Assembly: GCF_910596095.1 (NCBI RefSeq)
Contig: NC_056536.1
Location: forward strand, 18,661,791 to 18,725,790
DNA length: 64,000 nt
Source of the DNA: Thunnus maccoyii
Lineage: Eukaryota; Chordata; Actinopteri; Scombriformes; Scombridae
Direction: 5' to 3'
Part shown: one piece after another, positions 36,840-48,090 of the stretch
How positions within the stretch are numbered: position 1 is the first letter of the stretch
Layout of the letters: the number at the start of each line of letters is the position of its first letter
The notes under the pieces: model-generated
Database searches by the model: none
The model's input: the letters and a program-made list of their open reading frames with translations, nothing else
Told to the model about the DNA's origin: nothing
Program-made: the position numbers and the translations under genes

Positions 36840-37829
36840 AAATCATTAACCCAATGCCATTGGTTGTCTTGTTTTGTTTGTTTTTTTGCCATGCTTGCAG
36901 TTGTGGCTCTATGGATGACAATGTTTGTCCACTGAAACATTTGATGGATTGTAATGAAATTATGTACAGATGTTGATAGTCAAAACTTCTCTTGTTTAAT
37001 TTGCTTAATTATTCCGCTACTATTTATTCCACAATCTGTACTTTTTTTGGACCTTTTCAACTGCTGTAACTTTGTGCTGGCAAAAACAATTCAAATCTCA
37101 AACTATGCAGCTCATTCAGCAGATGTGTGCTATTTGTTTTCTAGCATATTCCAGCAATTTTATATACCTTTTTTTTAAACATCAAAATGTATAATGGCAG
37201 TCTATACGAGAATTTGATCCAACTCAGTTGGAACCTTTGTCACAACTGCTCGGACTTCTCTTATCCTACAGACTCCATTCAAACTTTGAAACGTTCACGA
37301 AACTTTGAATTTTCAAAATTGTATTCTATGTTGTGATATCTTTTGTACATTTGGAACAATTTAAGTCCAAAGTGAGGCCTTGTATAGCAGTTTTCAGATA
37401 TCACCAGTGTCATGTGGCCAGGTAGAGGGGGGAGCAAAGACTTTTTAGACCAGAAATTCTAAACTAATTCCTCAAGCACGTATCATGCATTGAAATGTTG
37501 CCACAAGCCTCCTCTCTCTCAAAATAGAAATATATTTCCCACAGGAGTTATAGTTTTTGAGATCGAAACCTTACCTGAAAGGGAGAGTGCAGTCACGCTC
37601 TCATTGATTGAAATACAAACCGCAGGTGGTTCCTCCTGTTTCTTAAACTTACACATTCTCTCTTCCTTCAAACATTGTGTGTAACCTTTTTCAAAGGCTT
37701 TAACAATCATTATCAGAGACTGAAACATCTGTAGAAACTACAGTATTTATCCTCGGGCACAACCAAGTATTTCACACTGACACATATTTCCAACAGCAGG
37801 CTGAAAACAGGAAAGGCACATTTTACATA

Positions 37830-38131
37830 GCGCTGAACTATTTTTTAATCAATTAATTGTTTTCAGTTACTTTTAGGCCATAATTTCAAACATTCCCTAG
37901 TTGCAGTTTCTCAACTGTGAGATTTGCTGCCTATCTTTGTCTTTTGTGATAGCAAATCAAGTACTTTGGGGTTTAGACTGTTGGTGTGACAAACACGCAA
38001 TATGAGGAGATTACCTTGGGTTTTAGAAATTGCAAATGCCATTTTTATGACATTTTACAATTAATTGATTAATCAGAGAAAGTAATCAGCAAATTAATCG
38101 ATACTAAAAAACAATTGTTAGTTGCAGCCTT
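37830..38131 (-). mobile_element. hAT-like non-autonomous element, copy 2
   Basis: It ends on the + strand with ACAATTGTTAGTTGCAGCCT, the reverse complement of the start of the rhoa-intron copy (10997). It also carries AATTGATTAATCAG and AATCAATTAATTG internal words. It is the same repeat family in the opposite orientation, degraded and non-coding. Confidence 0.55.
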
Positions 38132-39120
38132 AATCTCACATGAGTAGCGCCATCAAACTGAGAGATGAAAACTAAAATGTGATGGCCTGATTGATTCTAG
38201 AGGCAACAATTATTAAAGAACCTCGGATACTTCTAAAAATTTTAGTTACCAGCAACGCCCATAAAGCTGAACAACACTTGCTACTCACCCTTACAGCCAG
38301 CACTGTATGTTAAAAAATAACCATATAATTCTATTAGCAGAACAATTACTTTCAGAGTCTAAAAGAAATCAATAAATAAAAAATAAAGAAATAAAAGAAA
38401 AGTTTAAGGAAATCTTAAGTACATAAAAATCCCCCATCATTATGTGATTGTTTAAAATAAATAATCACAAAAAGTGCAAATTGTTAGGTGAGGTAGATGA
38501 GACAATGGAACAAAAAAAAAAAAAAAAGAATGCTCAGCAAAAACCTGTTTTGAATACCTCTCACCCACTACAAGCTTGTAGGAAACATACTGAGCATGTG
38601 AATGAACAATTCAGAGGTGGATCATGCTTATCGAAGTTTCTATGGAAACTGAATAACCACTGGCATCCATTGTACAGAAAACTCCATTATGTAGGAGCAA
38701 GTTACCAACATTTCCAAGCTACCTTTCAAGCTTACAAGGTCTTTGATACCAAAACATAGGTTTTCACAGGAGTATTCCTTTAAATTATTGTAGGCTAATG
38801 TCTACAATAGGAACTTAATTAATAACAGACTGACAGAAGCAGATTCATATATATACCGTTATAGCACATGTGTGCATTTAAACTTGTCGCTTGTTTCACT
38901 CTTTCAACAAGTAATTTTTCAGATTCATAAGGACACATTAGCATTTTCCAACCAATCAGCATGAACTGCTGCCCTCCAAAGCTTTTTAAATGCCTCTGGC
39001 ATGACAGAATATTTACAAAAACGTCTTCATTCGCAATGCAGTGTGAACTCTGATGTTATATTCTGTCAAGATGTTTTTATTTGACATTTTATTTCAGTTG
39101 CTACATGTCAGGTGTTGTGC

Positions 39121-39123
<3 letters not shown>

Positions 39124-39156
<33 letters not shown>
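39124..39156. repeat. Poly(C) run of 33 bases
   Basis: An uninterrupted homopolymer of C, followed by TCCCCC. Runs of this kind are prone to sequencing and assembly length errors, so the true length is uncertain. Confidence 0.85.
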
Positions 39157-39159
<3 letters not shown>

Positions 39160-40399
39160 CCCAGGCTAAGAGTCAATTATCACTCTTGATTGTTCTGAGG
39201 TGAAACCAGTTTGGGAAGATGCAATCAGTACAAGAATATGTCTTTATGTCACCTGTCTATTGGGCAGTAAAAATTAAAAGGGAGCATTGTAGAGTGAGAC
39301 CATATCTCTGAGAGACTGTAACAAGAGTAATCTGACAGAGTCGAAACTTCATCAGATAGTCCAGGAAATCTCCACAAGGCAAGACAACCTGTGTCTGTCT
39401 CTGCGTCTTTTCTGCACAACTGTACTGTTATTCTGCTTCTTCAAACAAAATGCACCAAAAGTGGTGACCTGTTGAATGTTTGAATGACTGGAGATACAGG
39501 ACTGACTTACTTATGACACTCTCAGAAAGAAGGGCTGAGATGAACCAACAGCTGGAAAAATACATCAAATACTTACATACTATCACTGAGATAATGATAA
39601 TATGAAAAGCCAGGACCAGCCCTCAGGATGTTTTCTGCTACCTTTTCTTCACTAACATTTCCTGTTTGCCCAAACCTTGGGCCATCACAAAGCCATTTGC
39701 CTTCAGGGGGGCCATCAGAAAAAGAAATTTCATTGAACCAGGTGAAAAAGTAAACAGGTTTTTTTCTGCATGACTTTTTAAAAACTATGCTGCAAATGCA
39801 AAAAGCATTTTTCAGCCTGTGAAGGAGGTGTGTCGTGGCTGAAACGGGGAGGTTAGTTACTCTTTAAAATGCACGTCCTAAACAGTCGTGTGAGAAGTGC
39901 AGGTGAAGACATACTGATAACCTGAACCGCAGCAGGTAAACTCAACATTTTATCTCCTTCACTTTGGTTCAGTTTGGTTCAATCTGTTTGTTTTGGAGCA
40001 GCGCAGTGAGCAGCAGGGGAGTTGAGTTACCTTGATGCGGAAATTCTATGAGAGATGAAATTCTATGAAAATGTCAAATTTAGGCGAATAGAAGATGAGA
40101 GATGCTCTATGTGTCATTTACAACATAAAAATCATTATCAAATTCAATAGCCAAAGTAAAGCTATTTCAACTCCTAGAAGGGTAGGACCCAGTTAGGAAA
40201 CAGGATCCCTTAATTTAACTGAACCCTGAAAAAAATTAAGGAGTTCTGGGTCTGGATGAAGGAACATTTTGAACAAGATTTTTTATTTAATTATCAATAT
40301 CAATGCCTGAATTTGTTCTTGAAAATACAACAAATTTGAGGAGCATCAATTGACCTTTAATACAATTTTTAGTGTTTCTTGTGCTTTTCTTTAAAAATC

Positions 40400-40515
40400 A
40401 TGTTATTTATGTCATGTTGTCTTTTTCCTCTAAGCTGTTATGTGGGATTGCTGCTAAATGAAATTTCATTATTTGTGCAATGACAATTAAGGATCTATCT
40501 ATGTATCTACCGACT
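40400..40515 (+). mobile_element. Possible LINE 3' tail
   Basis: 'AAATGAAATTTCATTATTTG' then 'TGCAATGACAATTAAGGATC' and ATCTATCTATGTATCT resemble the 3' end of fish LINEs that finish in 'AATGACAATAAAGNNTATCTATCT'. No coding part is visible. Weak call. Confidence 0.4.
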
Positions 40516-41270
40516 CAATTTTAAGTAGTTAAGGAGTGTGTTCAGAGGAAATGTGAGGGGAAACTAAAGCCATGTTTAGGGTTTTGTGTTTCATGGTGAC
40601 ATCAGAAGAAAACTAGACACAAAACCCGATTCTTGTAGGAATATTGCAGTGAACAAAGAAATAGAAAAAGTCATTATTTAGTAATACAGACAGGAATATC
40701 ACAGTGAAGTGAACATGTTTTTGGAAATGTGAGATGAAAGAAAGGAACTCTGTCTCTAAAAAATCCAACCGTTTAATATTTCATATTGAGGTGTAACAAA
40801 GTTTTCATTTCTGTGTTGATATCAGACTAATTTATAGAAGTTCACTAAGTTCTGCTTCTTGATAGTTTCATTTCATTGCAGCTAATTAATGTTTTAACCC
40901 TTAAACTCTTATTTTCCCTCAAATTTCCCCAAAGTGTCTTCAAAATGATAAAAAACATTTAGTTCCATATTGTAGGACAATGTCACATCCATATTGTGTA
41001 TCTGCTGGTTGTATCTTCATTGAAGCTACATCACACTTCTATTTAGTGAAATATTCAAGTCAGTGTGCATTAATAAACATTTCTGTAAAAGCAGACCCAG
41101 GACAAGATGAAGAACACCATTAAAAGCAGGCTTTAAAATGTTAGGCCAAAGAGGACAAGGTGTAACTCAACTAAAAACACACACACACACAAACACAGGT
41201 ACTTAGTTTACAATGTTGGTTATAGTTTTCCTGTCAGTGTGCTGATGAACCTGTTTGTCTTTCTGAACAG

Positions 41271-42574
41271 GTGACCTCTGACCTTCTTCACCTCTGAGTT
41301 GTAGTGACCCCGGGCTTCATGGGAGACGTAGTCACAGTGAAAGAGGGCTGGATTATAAAACCAGGTAAACATCTGATTTAAAATCACAAAAACAATCAGA
41401 TGGATCAGTTCAGAAATGCAGCAGGTCTGGTCAATTATAACAGTTTCTCTGTCTTTCTTTTTTTTTTCTTAAAGGAGAGTACATTAAAAACTGGCAGCAA
41501 GGTATTTCCTGCTGAAGAGCGATGGTTCCTTCTTCGGGTACAAAGAAGAACCAAAAGACGCCAAGCAGCTGGAGACGCCGCTCAACCACTTCTCTGTGGC
41601 TAGTGAGTTTTGCAGAACCTGCACAGTGCTGTGAGGAACATCTAATATGTAACATATTAGTGAATAAGGCCCATTGAGTCTATAGGGAATGTTGACTTGA
41701 AAAACAAAATCTTAACACTGAAGATGAGACTAAATGACGTGTTAACATGGATTTTTTTTTTTTACAGTGCATTGAGTATTTCACAGTAATCTCAGCAGCT
41801 GTTTTTTTGTCCTACAGGCTGTAAAGAATTCCTTCCAGACCGATGACCAGCTGTGTTTCATCATGGAGTACTACAGGGGAGAGGTGCGATTGTCTTTATT
41901 TATTTATTTATTTATTACATATTCAACAAAAATACATCAAAATACAAAATATCCAGATGGATTCATAACGTGCAGCTTTACAAACACAGGAGAGACATTT
42001 CATGTCACAATTTTAAATAAAAATACCAAAATGAACGAATAAGCTCAAGGTTTTTCCACCACTGCACAAAGCAGTCAAAACATGTCAAGGTTTGAGATCA
42101 AACATGTAGTCTGTATTTAAGAACATCCTAACATTATCTAAGCTGAGACTAAATGAACCTCTTTGGAGCATTTCACATTTATTTGCCACATAGTGTTGTA
42201 TGTGCACACTGCCATGGAGGCTTAAAGATTTTGCACCAAAGCAGAGTCAGTACCAGCAGAGTCTAGTTTTCCATTATGACATCTCAAAATGTTAATAGAA
42301 CAGAAAGTACCTGCAGAAATTTCAAACTTCTTTTTTAACTATAAGCTATTTTCCGCAGTCTACTGATGCCACCTACTGTTCAGAAAGTAAACATCAAACA
42401 CTTGATTCATGGTTGTGGCCATATGAAATGAACCTCGATCAATACAATATATCCATTAATCGTTATGAATGTGTCTGTGCCGCTCAGGCTTGGAGGAGGA
42501 ACCAAACCAAAGGGATCTTGAGGCACAAGTTCTTCTCTGGGATCAACTGGCAGGATGTGTACGAGAAGAAGGTG

Positions 42575-42644
<70 letters not shown>

Positions 42645-43077
42645 GCAGGCTGATAAGCCTACTAGGCCTAAATTAAGCTATGATTTTCGTTCAGAGACAT
42701 TTCACTGAGCAGAATCCCATTCAGTTCCTCAGTCAGTAAAGTTACAAACACCCAACAGTAAGGAGGTCAGAGGTCACAGCACCCTGACAGCAGACAAAAG
42801 CCACAAGAGTTTTGTTTTCAACAGGACAGGTGTGTAGGTAAATCAGTACACTTAGAAACATTTTGGATTATTCTTTGGATTAAATTGTGATGTCTTCTGT
42901 TTTTATTCCCCTTTTACTCTTCTACTATGGTTTTATATTTTCTTCTTTTTCTTTATTTGTTGGCATTCTCATTTCAGATGACTCCACCCTTCAAGCCTGA
43001 TGTGTCATCAGACACAGACACTGGAGGACAGGAGTAGTTTACTGGTCAAACCATCACCATCACTCCTCCTAGACAAG
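41271..43077 (+). pseudogene. Decayed AKT-family protein kinase gene (unprocessed pseudogene)
   Basis: Five relic exons keep AKT text and AKT splice positions. 41319-41364 reads 'MGDVVTVKEGWIIKP' (start of the PH domain). 41475-41602 reads 'GEYIKNW', then in a shifted frame '[17 protein letters not shown]' and 'PLNHFSV'. 41818-41883 reads 'KNSFQTDDQLCFIMEYYRGE' (kinase N-lobe and hinge). 42488-42571 reads 'LGGG', then in a shifted frame 'ILRHKFFSGINWQDVYEKK'. 42978-43077 reads 'PPFKPDVSSDTDT', a stop (43035-43037), then 'FTGQTITITPP' (C-tail). Exons for the rest of the PH domain, the ATP-binding loop, the catalytic and activation loops and the hydrophobic-motif tail are absent. With two frameshifts, a stop and most exons missing it cannot make a kinase. 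Introns remain, so it arose by DNA duplication, not retroposition. 'EYIKNW' and 'FSGINWQDVYEKK' lean to AKT3/AKT2. Confidence 0.85.
42574..42644. repeat. CA microsatellite
   Basis: An interrupted (CA)n run of about 70 bases directly after the fourth relic exon of the AKT-like pseudogene. Confidence 0.95.
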
Positions 43078-43159
43078 GTACCAACCTGACACCACTCCTC
43101 CTCCTCTCTCTCCTGCAGCTCCTCCTGGTGGCTGCTTAATCTCATGATACTTAAAACCA

Positions 43160-43245
43160 GGGAATTGAGAGATACTGTGAGATTAGATTAGATTAGGTTT
43201 GACTAGTTTATATTAGATTGGACTACTCTAGACTAGACTGGAGGG
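43160..43245. repeat. Low-complexity GATTAGATTAG tract
   Basis: Repeated AGATTAGATTAG / GACTAG words in short imperfect tandem, directly after the AKT-like pseudogene. Confidence 0.5.
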
Positions 43246-43524
43246 TTATTGTGGCAGCAAATCGTAGCAGGATACAGCAAAGAAGAGTAGAATATAAATA
43301 AGAATATAGCACATGGGTTATTATGTATAACAATGAAAACACATTAAAGCATTAAGCACAAACATAAAAATGAAATGTATGAAAAAAGGTGAACATGTCA
43401 CTGCAATATGTGTGCAGGCTTCAATATAACAACAGTACAAAACAAAAAATTAATGTCAAACACAACATGAAAAAATACAAAAATGACATACAATACATAA
43501 TAGAATAGTATATATGTAGGCTTC

Positions 43525-43748
43525 TGAAATAGATGCAGCCAAAAACGAGGTGAAAGTGGAAATCCTAAGGGCTAAACAAAAGTATAAAACTAAAGTAGAA
43601 CGCAAACTGGCTGAGAGGACCCTTACCTCAGCTTGGTCTGGCATGAAAACAATCACAGGCCACAAAGCAAGAACAGAGCCAACATTCCTATGAATGGCTT
43701 CAGGTCAGATAGCGAATTTGACAAAACTTAATAAATTCTACCTGAGAT
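43525..43748 (+). mobile_element. Non-LTR retrotransposon (LINE) relic, left part
   Basis: One frame reads 'EVKVEILRAKQKYKTKVERK' then 'LAERTLTSAWSGMKTITGHK', the linker before the reverse transcriptase in many fish LINEs (RxAKxxYxxKxExxLxxxNxxxxWxGLKxITGxK). A later piece reads 'NKFYLRY' (usual LNxFFxRFD). The copy is degraded. It appears to continue at 44550 beyond an inserted LTR-type fossil. Confidence 0.65.
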
Positions 43749-44549
43749 ATCAAGGAATTTGTCAGGTGCCAAACCGCACTGATGATAGGGAGAAAAACAT
43801 TTGGTTGCGTAAAGGTTGTGCCCGTGATTCGCAGTCTAGCTTGAGACCCCGATGGTCGGCCTGTTTGTCCTTGTTCTCTTCTCCATGTGCTGGAACATGT
43901 TGTACACGGGCCCACATATGTAGGAAAAAGAGGAATAAATGAGGTAATTCGTTCACAATGGTTTGCTCCAGGCATCACACAAATCTCACAAACATTGGTG
44001 AACAGATGTATGACATGTCAACAAACCAGGAGAAAAGATGATGCAATAAAGCACAATCATTTGGAACCACTAGCGAGTCCCTTTGTAAATATGCAAATAG
44101 ATTTTATACATATGCCAAGTTGCCAAGGATACAAATATTTGTTAATACTGGTGCATATGTTCTCCAAATGGGTAGAAGCATATCCCACGAGGAGAAAGGG
44201 TGCAAAAATAGTTGTCAAGTCCTTGCCTGTTAAAAGACGTTATTCTTAGGTTTGCTGTACCGCAGGGAATAAATAGCGACAGAGGCCCAGCTTTTGTGGC
44301 AAAGATAACTCAGAGTCTCGCAACAGTGCTAGGATTTCAGTGGCAGTTGCATGTCCCTTATCATCCACAAAGGTTGAAAGGATGAACTCTACTATCAAAG
44401 AGAGACTGACCAAAACTATGATGACAACAGGTCTGAGATGGCCTGATGCATTGCACCATGTTTCATTTGTACTGTAACATTGTACTGTGACATCCCGGTC
44501 TCCTGACAAGCTCTTCACTTTGGGTTAACCAGCTCCAGCAATTCCTTGA
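43749..44549 (+). mobile_element. LTR-type (retrovirus/Ty3-like) integrase fossil
   Basis: The remnant keeps an integrase-type His/Cys zinc-binding region and the start of the integrase core typical of Ty3/gypsy elements and retroviruses. It is broken and partial: no capsid, protease, reverse transcriptase or envelope region and no recognisable LTRs were seen next to it. It sits between the two halves of a LINE relic, so it looks inserted there. Ten-base inverted words (TCAAGGAATT at 43749-43758 and AATTCCTTGA at 44540-44549) lie at its approximate edges. Age cannot be measured here, but it looks old. Confidence 0.65.
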
Positions 44550-44706
44550 CGTGATCAGTTTGACTTTAGAGATGAAGTTGAAGGACTTAGATGTAAACTT
44601 TAAGACAATCAGCACTTTGTCCTGGAACAGAGAGAAGTTGAAAAGTCCCTCCTTTCTCTAAAGATAAACAAGAACCCTGGTCCTGACAATATCAGTGGCA
44701 AATACA
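44550..44706 (+). mobile_element. Non-LTR retrotransposon (LINE) relic, right part
   Basis: One frame reads 'QFDFRDEVEGLRCKL', then after a stop 'VLEQREVEKSLLSLKINKNP' and 'GPDNISGKY', matching the reverse-transcriptase entry of fish LINEs (VxxxLxxLKxxKSPGPDNIxGRxL). It resumes the LINE where the left part (43525-43748) stopped. The copy is truncated soon after the GPDNISG motif. Confidence 0.7.
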
Positions 44707-46800
44707 ACAACAGGCCTGTGTTCTCTGAAAATTGTGCAATTTTCACTTCCACAGGTCAGTGCTGCCATTGGCCTGTGTTCCCTGAAAATTGCACAAATTG
44801 CACCTGTTTAAGCAGGGTAAGCTGTCTGAAGGTTCAGATAGGGAAAGTCTGTGCTCTAATGGACAGTACTGGGCCTACGTTATTTAGGCTGGCTCTTCCA
44901 TTCTGTGTCTCACTCATCATCATCACCTACCCTTTTGGTTTGCTTTCTTTGTTTTTCCTGCCCAACAACATCTCCCATCACAGACTAAAGATTCATTCAT
45001 TCATTCATTAAAATACTCTAAATCTTGTGTGATCTGTCTACTAAGTCTAGCTTACTGAGCCTGGGCTGTGAGGATTTTCATGTCCACAGGACGTGCATTG
45101 CCTGCATTGGCCTGTGTTCCAGGATAAAAGATTATCGAAAGGACTGTTGAGCATTAATGTGTCAAAATTATTTTCTTTATAATGTATCTATGTGGATAAT
45201 TTAATGCCACATAATATTGTTTATTTTCATTTTGTTTTATTCGTGGTTCTGAACGGTAATTTCCAGGGGCGTTGGCTGGACTGTTAACCACCAGGGGCTG
45301 AGCCCAGATTCTTCTCCATCAAAAAACTTAAAAATATACTTCTAAATAGACTGTTTCCATGCATTTTTTTTCTTGCATGTGAGGGCTACACATTGCTTAA
45401 AAATGTGAAAATTGGCGAAGGAAGAAAGGGTTTGGATCTGATTTACCATATAATCTGCACATGAATATTTCAGCCATTTTAATGTCTCAAACCTAAATGA
45501 GCCTCATATCAGATACCTACAACCATTATTACTAGGCTTACATGATGGAAAAGCCTCAAAACCCATAATACAATGGCAATTTCACAAATGAGAGTTGAAC
45601 ATGGCTAACTACTGAAAGTGACTGGGTAAACTTTCATAATTTGGTTGCAAAATCATTGCTGATGGACCTACTTGATATGAACCACAATATATTATTGAAC
45701 ACAATATACTGTATATTACACCTGACACTGACCTACAGTGATGTGCGTGACACATCTAAATCATTTAGATTTAGTGTTTATTTCCTAGTTTAACATTTAA
45801 TGAGTGAGCCAACTTTTTAAACTGACTAAACATTATCAGCTCAGCCTTAAGGTTTGTTTTATGGATTTTGAATTCGTCATAACACTTACCTTGCATGTTA
45901 TCACTGTTTGTAGGACTACCAGACTGATCAAATATAAAACTTTTTGGCTATCTAACACTAGACTAGGCTAGTTTGGTCTCGCTAGCCAAGTTGAGGCACA
46001 ATTAAGCTCTCATTGCTAACGGTTTAGCTGGCTACAGTGCAAAGTACATTAGCTATATATAACTTATGCTCTTCTCTTATCATGGTCACATAACTTGGAC
46101 TGCATACAGACATTTAAACACCTTGTTTTCCTGGCTCAGCATGAGAGGATGTTTGTGCCACTGCTTAAGCTTCAACCCCGTTACCAGTAAAAAATCATAT
46201 ATATATTCATATTCATATATACATTTTTTCCTCACACTGACTGACTGTGTGAACTAGGGTTTGGCATAGTAACCCCACCAATTGAAGAACTGACAGAGAC
46301 CTGTCAGCCAATAAGACACAAGTATTTCTACATATTATTTCCTGGAAACTTTCTTTCTTTTGTCTTTAGTGACAAATTGCTCAAAGTGGAGAATTATTCA
46401 GGGCTAAAGAGAAAATCTTCAGGTCTACGGCCCCAAATGCTCAGGCCTGGCGACAACCATGGTAATTTCTATTCACTCATCTCTGTGAAATTGTGTGAAA
46501 TTCCAGGTTTGATCTAATTTAAACTTTTTTTGCTTAATGACACTTACTTAATGACACTTGCTTACTTACGGAAGAGGATTAGGGCCATTTGAAAAACTTA
46601 TTTGAGGTCTAAGTTTAAAGTCAGAATTCTGAGTTCTTCTACCTTAACAGTAGTCACAATAACAGAGTTGTCACCCCCCTCATTCTTCGTAATGTTGATT
46701 ACACCTGGGGTGCAACGGCGCTTTCCTAATAGTGGACAGTATGGTGTGTACTTGGTTGACCACTGTAAAAAAAAAAAAAAGTACAATTAATCGTATTTTA
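44707..46800. other. Intergenic repeat-rich stretch without recognised genes
   Basis: It contains imperfect repeats of the word GGCCTGTGTTC (near 44714, 44770 and 45111), a short ATTC tandem near 44990-45008 and an A run near 46767-46780. No coding similarity was seen. Confidence 0.5.
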
Positions 46801-47106
46801 CAGTTTTTCTACCCAGTTGAATATTGTTTCCACAATATTACCTGTTTAGAGGTATTGATGCTAGACACAATACCCCTTAAATCATCATCCCAATCATTTT
46901 GTTGTTCACCACAGTTCTTGGCTTTTTCTGTAGGCGGCTCATCCTGTCCATTGGCCTGGGGCTGGTAGGCTGATGTAACAGTGCACAGTTTGATACCCAG
47001 AGACTCAAAGACACCACAGTTGACTTGCAGATGTACTGGTTTATGCAAATTACCTGAAAGATATGATTCAATCACAAATATTCTATGTCACACATACACT
47101 GTGTTT

Positions 47107-47181
<75 letters not shown>

Positions 47182-48090
47182 TGTAACTGTACCTCATTTA
47201 CAAATTCACGTTCAACATTTACACATTCCTTGGTTAGTAAAAATTCCTCTCCACCACTACAAAGTACAATGTTGACTATTTTCCTGGACACCTCAGTTGC
47301 TGTTTTAGTTTAGAGGGAAAAGATCCATGGCTGTCAGGCTGTCACTTTCTTCCTTTCAACCAAGACCTTTGCCTTTACCACCTTCAAAGGGGGTTACACA
47401 TACTTCAGCCCACCATAATGCTACCTTTTGCCCTTTGCAGTGGTGAGAAGTGGACCAATTAGATCGCCCCAAGGACACTCCATGCTTCTCTGACATGGAT
47501 GGGATGAAGGACAAGTGCAACTGTCTTGACTGTTTCATGCCACTGACAGCAGGGGACACTCATCAACCTTTAAAACAGTGAAATGAAATTCCATCAAGAC
47601 TCACTAGTATCAGGGTATTGTAGAGTATGACAAAGTAAAAAACATAAGTGTACTGTATTTGGTGCAATGTCAGGGCAGGTTACAGGAGACTTTGGTTTTA
47701 CATATTAAAATACTTCTGCAGAATAATTGCATAAAAAATTAAATGAAATGCACCACAATTTATGTAGAACTTAAAAAGTATCAGATCCAATGGTCAGTAT
47801 ATAAATTACAATGAACACACCCATTACATTTCCTTCAGATGCACTAATAACTCAGTCAACTCTCACCCATTTGTTGACATCCTCCCACAAGTTTGACCAG
47901 TGGTAGGATGCCAATACCTTCTCCAGTGTTTGGCGTCTGCCCGGATGACATCCAGTGGCAAGGTTGTTTTGGCACTCCTTCAGGACATTACAAGCTTGAT
48001 CCATGTTACACACCACCAAGTGAAGTTTGTCCTGGAGCTTGTAATACAACTCCTCATCTGAAGCAGCAGGAAAAAACAACATTCATTTAG
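46800..48090 (-). mobile_element. Ty3/gypsy-type integrase fossil on the minus strand
   Basis: Minus-strand frames show successive pieces of one integrase in the right order: an N-terminal zinc-binding region (about 48082-47852), middle parts (about 47560-47340) and a core end with 'SAYQPQANGQ'-type text (about 47075-46810). It is broken in several places and interrupted by a GT/TA microsatellite. No LTRs, gag or reverse transcriptase were identified. It could derive from a Ty3/gypsy element or from a gypsy-integrase-related host or transposon gene. Confidence 0.6.
47107..47178. repeat. Compound TG/TA microsatellite
   Basis: (TA)n, then (TG)n, then (TA)n: a compound dinucleotide array inside the minus-strand integrase fossil. 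Confidence 0.95.

Larger units (their letters stand above)
36840..41270. other. Intergenic region, AT-rich, no gene found
   Basis: About 4.4 kb without coding similarity on either strand. It contains a hAT-like copy (about 37830-38131), a 33-base C run (39124-39156), an A run (38513-38527) and a possible LINE tail near 40400-40515. Short open frames here lack recognisable domains. Confidence 0.6.

Noticed and set aside
38448-38759. 103-codon + strand frame in the tkt-AKT gap
   Set aside because: It runs through a poly(A) tract, has no domain and no splice or promoter support.
42407-42676. Frames reading poly Thr-His or Cys-Val
   Set aside because: They are translations of the CA microsatellite. 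The adjoining QTKGILRHKFF text belongs to the AKT relic exon.
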